Assembly: GCA_964555565.1 (NCBI GenBank)
Contig: CAZKTF010000076.1
Coordinates: forward strand, 1 to 14,869
Direction: 5' to 3'
DNA: 14,869 nt
Source: CAZKTF01 sp964555565
Lineage (GTDB): Bacteria > Planctomycetota > JAJSAM01 > JAKLKS01
The position numbers and the translations under genes are program-made. The notes under the pieces are model-generated. The model searched no databases and was not told where the DNA came from. It saw only the letters and a list, made by a program, of their open reading frames with translations. Below are positions 14,170 to 14,869 of the stretch, one piece after another (positions within the stretch are counted from its first letter, which is position 1; each line of letters starts with the position of its first letter).

Positions 14170-14514
14170 CTATTCCTCCAGGGCGGAGTGGATCCAGCGG
14201 AGCGCGGCCACCGTCGTGGGGAGGCCGACGGTGGTGACCGCCAGCACGGCGACCTGGTCGAGGGCCTCGCGCTCGACCCCCTCGCGCAGGCCGCGGCGGG
14301 CATGGGAGCGCACCGCCCCCTCGAGACGGCCGCCGATGGCGATGGCGAGCTTCACGAGGCGCCGCTCCCGCGGGGTGAGGGGGCCCGCTCCGTGGACGGC
14401 CTGCCCCAGGCGCTCGTAGGCGTCGGAGACCTCGGGGTAGCGATCACCGAAGTCCACGAAGGCCGCGGCGGGTTCCGGCTCGGGCGCGTGCGCCTGCTTC
14501 CTGGGCTTCTTCAC
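14170..14514 (-). CDS. Carboxymuconolactone decarboxylase / AhpD-like family protein lacking CXXC
   Basis: A 114-residue cytoplasmic protein read on the minus strand. After a Lys/Pro-rich N-terminus it shows the family fold: FGDRYPEVSDAYERLG, PLTPRERRLVKLAIAIGGR, EGAVRSHARRGLREGV, EREALDQVAVLAVTTVG and LPTTVAALRWI. The conserved His in RSHARR is kept, but the two redox cysteines of AhpD-type members (CXXC before that His) are absent, so a peroxidase-reducing thiol role is unlikely. The GTG start at 14514 is chosen because GGAGG sits about five bases upstream on the minus strand. An ATG at 14547 and one at 14736 are open alternatives, but they lack a ribosome-binding site or add low-complexity residues. 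It converges on the tryptophanase gene across the repeat. Its substrate is unknown. Confidence 0.8.
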   Translation of the reverse strand: MKKPRKQAHAPEPEPAAAFVDFGDRYPEVSDAYERLGQAVHGAGPLTPRERRLVKLAIAIGGRLEGAVRSHARRGLREGVEREALDQVAVLAVTTVGLPTTVAALRWIHSALEE

Positions 14515-14661
14515 GGGGACCTCCAAGAGGGGTTGGCCGACGGCCATCGGGCGACAGCCGAAAGCTTGCCGGGATGTCCGGGCGGGTGCAAGGCTCGATC
14601 CGGAGCCTGCGGCGGCCGGCGGCCGGCGTCCTGTGACCGTGGGCCCCCCTCGGCCACGGAT

Positions 14662-14677
14662 CGTGACGCGGGTCACT
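14662..14677. promoter_or_regulatory. CRP/FNR-superfamily-type operator dyad
   Basis: GTGA (14663-14666), six bases, TCAC (14673-14676): the exact half-site and spacing of CRP-type sites, with imperfect outer bases (C and T). It lies in the divergent gap 72 bp upstream of the lipoprotein start. Binding by a CRP-like protein is inference. Confidence 0.45.
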
Positions 14678-14683
14678 GACGCC

Positions 14684-14699
14684 CGGCATGCCCCGTGCT
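14684..14699 (+). promoter_or_regulatory. Weak sigma-54-like promoter match
   Basis: CGGCAT, five bases, GTGCT: the -24 GG (14685-14686) and -12 GC (14697-14698) have the required 10-base spacing. The T before GG and the first T of the -12 element are missing. The predicted start near 14710 would suit the lipoprotein gene at 14749. Confidence 0.3.
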
Positions 14700-14748
14700 G
14701 AACTTCCCTCGGGCGGGGCGATCGGCGGGCCCACACCGGGAGGCGGCC

Positions 14749-14869
14749 ATGGCGGCAGGTCTCAGGACGGCGGCGGCCCTGGCCGCCTGCGCGCTCGCGG
14801 CGGCGGCGGGGTGCGGGAAGGGGGAGGCCCCGAAGGCGCCCCCCGCCGCCGTGCCCCCCGCGGCCCCGG
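14749..14869 (+). CDS. Small lipoprotein, N-terminal part (3' truncated by the window)
   Basis: Only the first 40 codons are in the window. They encode a short charged start (MAAGLRT), an Ala/Leu-rich hydrophobic core and the lipobox AAGC with Cys at residue 21, followed by GKGEAPKAPPAAVPPAAP. This is the pattern of a Sec-exported lipoprotein with a Pro/Ala-rich linker after the lipid-anchor cysteine. The ATG is preceded by GGGAGG with a five-base gap, a good ribosome-binding site. The mature domain lies beyond the right edge, so no function can be given. Confidence 0.75.
   Translation, partial: MAAGLRTAAALAACALAAAAGCGKGEAPKAPPAAVPPAAP

Larger units (their letters stand above)
14515..14748. 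other. Divergent intergenic region
   Basis: A 234-bp gap between the minus-strand CMD-family gene and the plus-strand lipoprotein gene. No convincing gene is visible in it. It holds the CRP-type dyad and the sigma-54-like match listed separately, plus an inverted repeat CCGTGG (14637-14642) / CCACGG (14654-14659). Confidence 0.6.

Noticed and set aside
14065..14679. Plus-strand open frame through the repeat and the antisense of the CMD gene
   Set aside because: It begins inside the repeat (Gly/Arg-rich translation) and is antisense to a gene with clear CMD-family motifs and a ribosome-binding site.

Overview
High-GC bacterial DNA (third codon positions almost all G or C in most genes). Multiheme c-type cytochromes, Tat-exported proteins, an NtrC-type activator, a sigma-54 promoter and a tryptophanase suggest an anaerobic or facultative diderm, for example in the old Deltaproteobacteria/Desulfobacterota or Acidobacteriota. 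That taxonomic guess is weak; no rRNA or marker gene is present.

Layout. (1) 3-611: the end of a sigma-54 enhancer-binding response regulator, entering from the left. (2) 612-894: a regulatory gap with a dyad (737-767), a textbook -24/-12 sigma-54 promoter (845-860) and a strong Shine-Dalgarno (882-888). (3) 895-12482: one tightly packed plus-strand block of ten genes. These are a small degenerate receiver protein, a tetraheme cytochrome c554-family protein, a pentaheme ActA/QrcA-like cytochrome, a MopB / four-cluster ferredoxin / NrfD trio, a second MopB / ferredoxin / NrfD trio, and a stomatin/slipin (SPFH) protein. Most junctions are ATGA or GTGA overlaps. (4) 12483-12593: a hairpin-rich gap, followed by a tryptophanase (12594-14039) whose last 19 residues and stop lie in a repeat. 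(5) 13980-14169: two tandem copies of a palindromic intergenic repeat between convergent genes. (6) 14170-14514, minus strand: a carboxymuconolactone-decarboxylase-family protein without the usual cysteines. (7) 14515-14748: a divergent regulatory gap with a CRP-type dyad and a weaker sigma-54-like match. (8) 14749-end: the start of a small lipoprotein.

How the genes fit together. The main block looks like an Alternative Complex III / Qrc-type quinone:cytochrome respiratory complex in which the MopB-FeS-NrfD module is present twice and is served by a single pentaheme cytochrome plus a c554-type tetraheme cytochrome. Neither MopB subunit shows a cysteine where molybdenum would be bound, although both keep the N-terminal [4Fe-4S] cysteines. 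They may therefore be electron-transfer scaffolds rather than enzymes. Transcription of the whole block is plausibly switched on by the adjacent NtrC-type regulator through sigma-54. The two modules differ in codon usage, the first being less GC-biased, so they may have different histories.
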